From Paenibacillus montaniterrae (GTDB lineage Bacteria; Bacillota; Bacilli; Paenibacillales; Paenibacillaceae), in NCBI RefSeq assembly GCF_018403185.1, contig NZ_BOSE01000007.1, positions 186,001 through 250,000 on the forward strand: a stretch of 64,000 nucleotides of DNA. The letters run 5' to 3'. The notes under the pieces are model-generated. The model saw nothing but the letters and a program-made list of their open reading frames with translations, was not told where the DNA came from and searched no databases. Every line of letters begins with the position of its first letter. The first letter of the stretch is position 1. Of the stretch, positions 61,598 through 64,000 are shown in pieces. The position numbers and the translations under genes are program-made.

Positions 61598-62030
61598 TAC
61601 GCTTCGCTCCCTTGTCAAATATGTATGCTCTCCCTGCGCAATAAATAAGATAGCCGATCAAAAATCCCAATGAATTAAGGAGAATATCATCAATATCGAG
61701 ACTTCCTCTTTTGCTTATAAGCTGGGCCAGCTCCAAGGCAATTAATGCGATTAAAAATATTCCGTAGGCCTTCAAGCCCTGCTTCAAGCAGGCCGCAGGC
61801 AGCAAAATGCCAAACGGAATAAATACGCCAATATTGCCGAACAGGTTAATTACCCATGTATTCGTATTAAATTGATCAATATTCAGAAAGTGTCTAATTG
61901 TAGCAAAAGGAACAAGATTGTAGCTGTAATCTGTATATGGATATCGACCAAAGCCGAATAGCATCAAATAAGTGAGAAATGCCGTATAGCCTAGCAATAA
62001 TAGAAGTGCTGCCGATTGATATTTATGCAT
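61584..62030 (-). CDS. VanZ-like membrane protein
   Basis: 148 residues with four helices and the VanZ pattern: YNLVPFATIRHFL, WVINLFGNIGVFIPFGILLP, ELAQLISKRGSLDIDDILLNSLGFLIGY. VanZ-type proteins are linked to low-level glycopeptide resistance in some hosts, but chromosomal copies are common and uncharacterised. Coupled to the downstream fusion gene. Confidence 0.87.
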   Translation of the reverse strand: MHKYQSAALLLLLGYTAFLTYLMLFGFGRYPYTDYSYNLVPFATIRHFLNIDQFNTNTWVINLFGNIGVFIPFGILLPAACLKQGLKAYGIFLIALIALELAQLISKRGSLDIDDILLNSLGFLIGYLIYCAGRAYIFDKGAKRNDSN

Positions 62031-62114
62031 CTGCAGTTCACCTGGCTTCTTTTTCTATCAAGTTCCGTTCGAGCAATGCCATCAATGGAAGGCGGTTTTC
62101 TTCCAGTCAAGCTG

Positions 62115-62393
62115 TTAATGCTGTTTAAGCTTGGCCTTGAGGAAAGCTACAAGCAAATATACGGCTATGCCAGCCAACAATACAGCAATAATTTCAGAAA
62201 TCATATAAACGGGATTATTTAACGTACTTCCAAATTCAACCGTTTGCTGCAATTTATCAATAGAATTGTACGATTCAAGTATATTGGGGGCATATCTATC
62301 GGTTGCTACTATACCTGCTGCAACCTTTAGTCCAAAATAGACAATCATTAAGCAAACAGAAAAAATTAACGCTTTAACTAGAGTGCGTTTCAT
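62115..62393 (-). CDS. Hypothetical two-helix membrane protein
   Basis: 92 residues: helices ALIFSVCLMIVYFGLKVAA and MISEIIAVLLAGIAVYLLVAF around a short external loop. AAAGGTTG lies before the ATG. No family recognised. Confidence 0.62.
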   Translation of the reverse strand: MKRTLVKALIFSVCLMIVYFGLKVAAGIVATDRYAPNILESYNSIDKLQQTVEFGSTLNNPVYMISEIIAVLLAGIAVYLLVAFLKAKLKQH

Positions 62394-62523
62394 TATACTT
62401 CAACCTTTCTTTCTTTTTTAGTCAGTTTTTACCACTTCCATTATTATACAGTATATGAACATAAAAGCTATACAGAATGAGCAATAAATCTCGAAATTAA
62501 AGTATTATGTCGCTCTCATATAG

Positions 62524-62583
62524 AAAAAAGCATGCTTGCTCCTATTCTGCTGAATGATAGCAGATATAGATTCAAGCATGCTT
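62524..62583 (-). terminator. Terminator of the VOC gene at 62661
   Basis: Minus-strand arms AGCATGCTTG and CAAGCATGCT with an inner CTGCT/AGCAG stem, then TTTTTCTA. Confidence 0.8.
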
Positions 62584-62660
62584 GTTATCGCGGCTCAGAT
62601 TGGATTGGCCGCACGCGGGTACGCCTCGCAGTAGCCGGGCAGAAATACGCAATGTCTGCA

Positions 62661-63026
62661 TTAAGAAGCGCTCGATTCATAAAAAACAAGACGGTTTCCG
62701 AAAGGATCAGTAAGCGTCATCTCCTCCAGCTCCCAAGGCGTCTTTTCTATACCTGGCCGCAAATAGCGATATGACTTTGCTGTCAACTGCTGATGCAGTT
62801 GGTGTAATCCGCTCATCTCAATTCTGATTGCTGCTCCAGGCGTGCAGTCGCCATGATGCTCCGATAGATGGATGGTGACTGTGCCTAGTGTAAGCTGCAT
62901 GTACAAGGGAAGCTCAGGCTCAAACCGATGCTCCCAGTCAATATTAAACCCTAAGTAATCGACATAGAACTCTTTTGCTTTCGCAATATCAAATATGCGT
63001 AGAATAGGAATAACTTGCTTCAGCAT
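62661..63026 (-). CDS. Glyoxalase/bleomycin resistance-type VOC protein
   Basis: 121 residues with IPILRIFDIAKAKEFYVDYLGFNIDWEHRFEPELPLYMQL, HLSEHHGDCTPGAAIRIE and LTDPFGNRLVFYE. This is the form seen in bleomycin-binding proteins of the VOC superfamily. The ATG at 63026 follows AAGGAG. Resistance is not established by sequence. Confidence 0.83.
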   Translation of the reverse strand: MLKQVIPILRIFDIAKAKEFYVDYLGFNIDWEHRFEPELPLYMQLTLGTVTIHLSEHHGDCTPGAAIRIEMSGLHQLHQQLTAKSYRYLRPGIEKTPWELEEMTLTDPFGNRLVFYESSAS

Positions 63027-63045
63027 TAAACGATTCTCCTTATCT

Positions 63046-63378
63046 CTAACTATTATCACTTGCTGGTGACTGTGACAGCCTTTTGTAAATTCCCTTGATC
63101 AATATGTAAAAGGCAGCTATTATTATAAGCTTCTGCAGCCATGAGATGATCACAAACCATTGGCCAATTGTGATTGCGCTATCTCGTGAAACGTTGTCGT
63201 ACAGCCAATTATCCACAAACAATGGAATAGCCATTTGGACGACTTTCCATATAAGCATTAATCGAAAAAAAGTTGCTCCCTCACGAAAAGCTCGCTTCTG
63301 ACAAATCATGCTTCCGGCTATGCATAGCCCGATGAGCGACACTTCAAGCAATATCGCAATAAATTGTATGCTAATCAT
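63046..63378 (-). CDS. Hypothetical three-helix membrane protein
   Basis: 110 residues with helices near 3-23, 38-55 and 70-95. It overlaps the upstream DUF4269 gene by eight bases, so the two are translated together. No family recognised. Confidence 0.62.
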   Translation of the reverse strand: MISIQFIAILLEVSLIGLCIAGSMICQKRAFREGATFFRLMLIWKVVQMAIPLFVDNWLYDNVSRDSAITIGQWFVIISWLQKLIIIAAFYILIKGIYKRLSQSPASDNS

Positions 63379-63964
63379 CCCCTTTTCCTATCGTCTTATC
63401 CAGCAGCTGCATAAGCTGCTCATCACTCCAGTCGAACAATTCCAGCAGCGCTGCATATGGATCACCCTCCAGCTGCAGCAGCTTGGCAAATGCCGGCTCT
63501 GTTTTTACACCAGAAGCTTTTAGCGCTCTAATTTGTTGCCTGAAGCTGCTATCAATCAGTTGCAGTATGCGGTGTTCAACAACCATATGTTTGTACCCGT
63601 ATTGCTGGACCGCTGCGACTGGCTGCGCAAACAGCTGAATAAGCCAATCGTTATAATGGAAGCTGCACACCGCTCTTGGTACGCCTTCAACAAGCTTATA
63701 TGTATAACGGTAGCCACGCATCCTGCTAAAATAATGGTCAACTATAACCTGAAAATCAGTAAAATGGTAAACCTCGCAAATGATATCGAGATCGCTGTCG
63801 TCAATGTTAATATCAATCGGAACGGTCCCAACTAGAACAGGCGAATACTCTTGCAAAATCGTGAAAATACGCAGCTCCTGCAAGGTGTGATAGGCATGCT
63901 GCTGCGTGGCGCTGCCCTGCAATAAATAATCAATGCCTTGATGAAAGGCTGCAATAGGAGTCAT
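63371..63964 (-). CDS. DUF4269 nucleotidyltransferase-like protein
   Basis: 197 residues. VLVGTVPIDINIDDSDLDIICEV resembles the nucleotidyltransferase metal site (Gly, then two Asp in DSDLDI), as in the DUF4269 family. The ATG at 63964 follows AAAGGAGG. Substrate unknown. First gene visible at the right edge; only 36 bases follow. Confidence 0.8.
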   Translation of the reverse strand: MTPIAAFHQGIDYLLQGSATQQHAYHTLQELRIFTILQEYSPVLVGTVPIDINIDDSDLDIICEVYHFTDFQVIVDHYFSRMRGYRYTYKLVEGVPRAVCSFHYNDWLIQLFAQPVAAVQQYGYKHMVVEHRILQLIDSSFRQQIRALKASGVKTEPAFAKLLQLEGDPYAALLELFDWSDEQLMQLLDKTIGKGDD

Positions 63965-64000
63965 TGTGCCTCCTTTATGCTTCAATAATTGGCAGCAGCT

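Overview
The window looks like chromosomal DNA of a Paenibacillus-type Firmicute. The grounds are strong AGGAGG-type ribosome binding sites with frequent TTG/GTG starts, a YesM/YesN two-component pair next to an LplABC-type sugar importer, an SLH-anchored surface protein, a GlpP antiterminator, PepT, BsaA, FabI and a YisL-like protein. I saw no rRNA, tRNA, CRISPR array, transposase or phage gene. Most genes are on the minus strand.

Layout. 1-3776: glycerol catabolism (glpD cut by the left edge, glpK, glpP). 3929-6995: a sugar oxidoreductase/isomerase pair divergent from an AraC regulator. 7779-16902: a carbohydrate locus in the order regulator, sensor, lipoprotein, two permeases, GH8 exo-oligoxylanase. 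17218-26822: a complete opine-metallophore (cnt) locus, with importer and exporter on the minus strand (cntABCDFE) and biosynthesis on the plus strand (cntKLM). They share a divergent promoter region with one Fur-type and two Zur-type boxes. 26983-44408: metabolic, signalling and transport genes. 44523-54025: fabI and then a divergent group with a thiol-disulfide theme (TlpA-type oxidoreductase, two membrane-tethered disordered proteins whose only cysteines are at the C-terminus, an SLH protein with two thioredoxin-like domains, a cystine-type symporter). 54127-63964: many small membrane or hypothetical genes mixed with resistance-family enzymes (TmrB-like, APH, AAC(6')-phosphatase fusion, VOC, VanZ).

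Two dispersed, structured intergenic repeats occur across the window. Element B (about 168 bp, 13 copies) has inverted ends reading GTTCAAAA...TTTTGAAC and an internal stem found in two sequence versions with compensatory changes. Element A (about 106-140 bp, 5 loci) is a long hairpin, tandemly amplified at 7085-7436, with compensatory changes in the 33.8 kb copy. Arrays run A then B in one orientation, and the B end often lies within a few bases of a stop codon. I cannot match either element to a named family.

The best functional prediction is the metallophore. cntK is present and CntM carries Asp at the position equivalent to S. aureus residue 150 and Arg at the position equivalent to 33. 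By the published rules this predicts a staphylopine-type product made with pyruvate and NADPH, not the bacillopaline described from another Paenibacillus.
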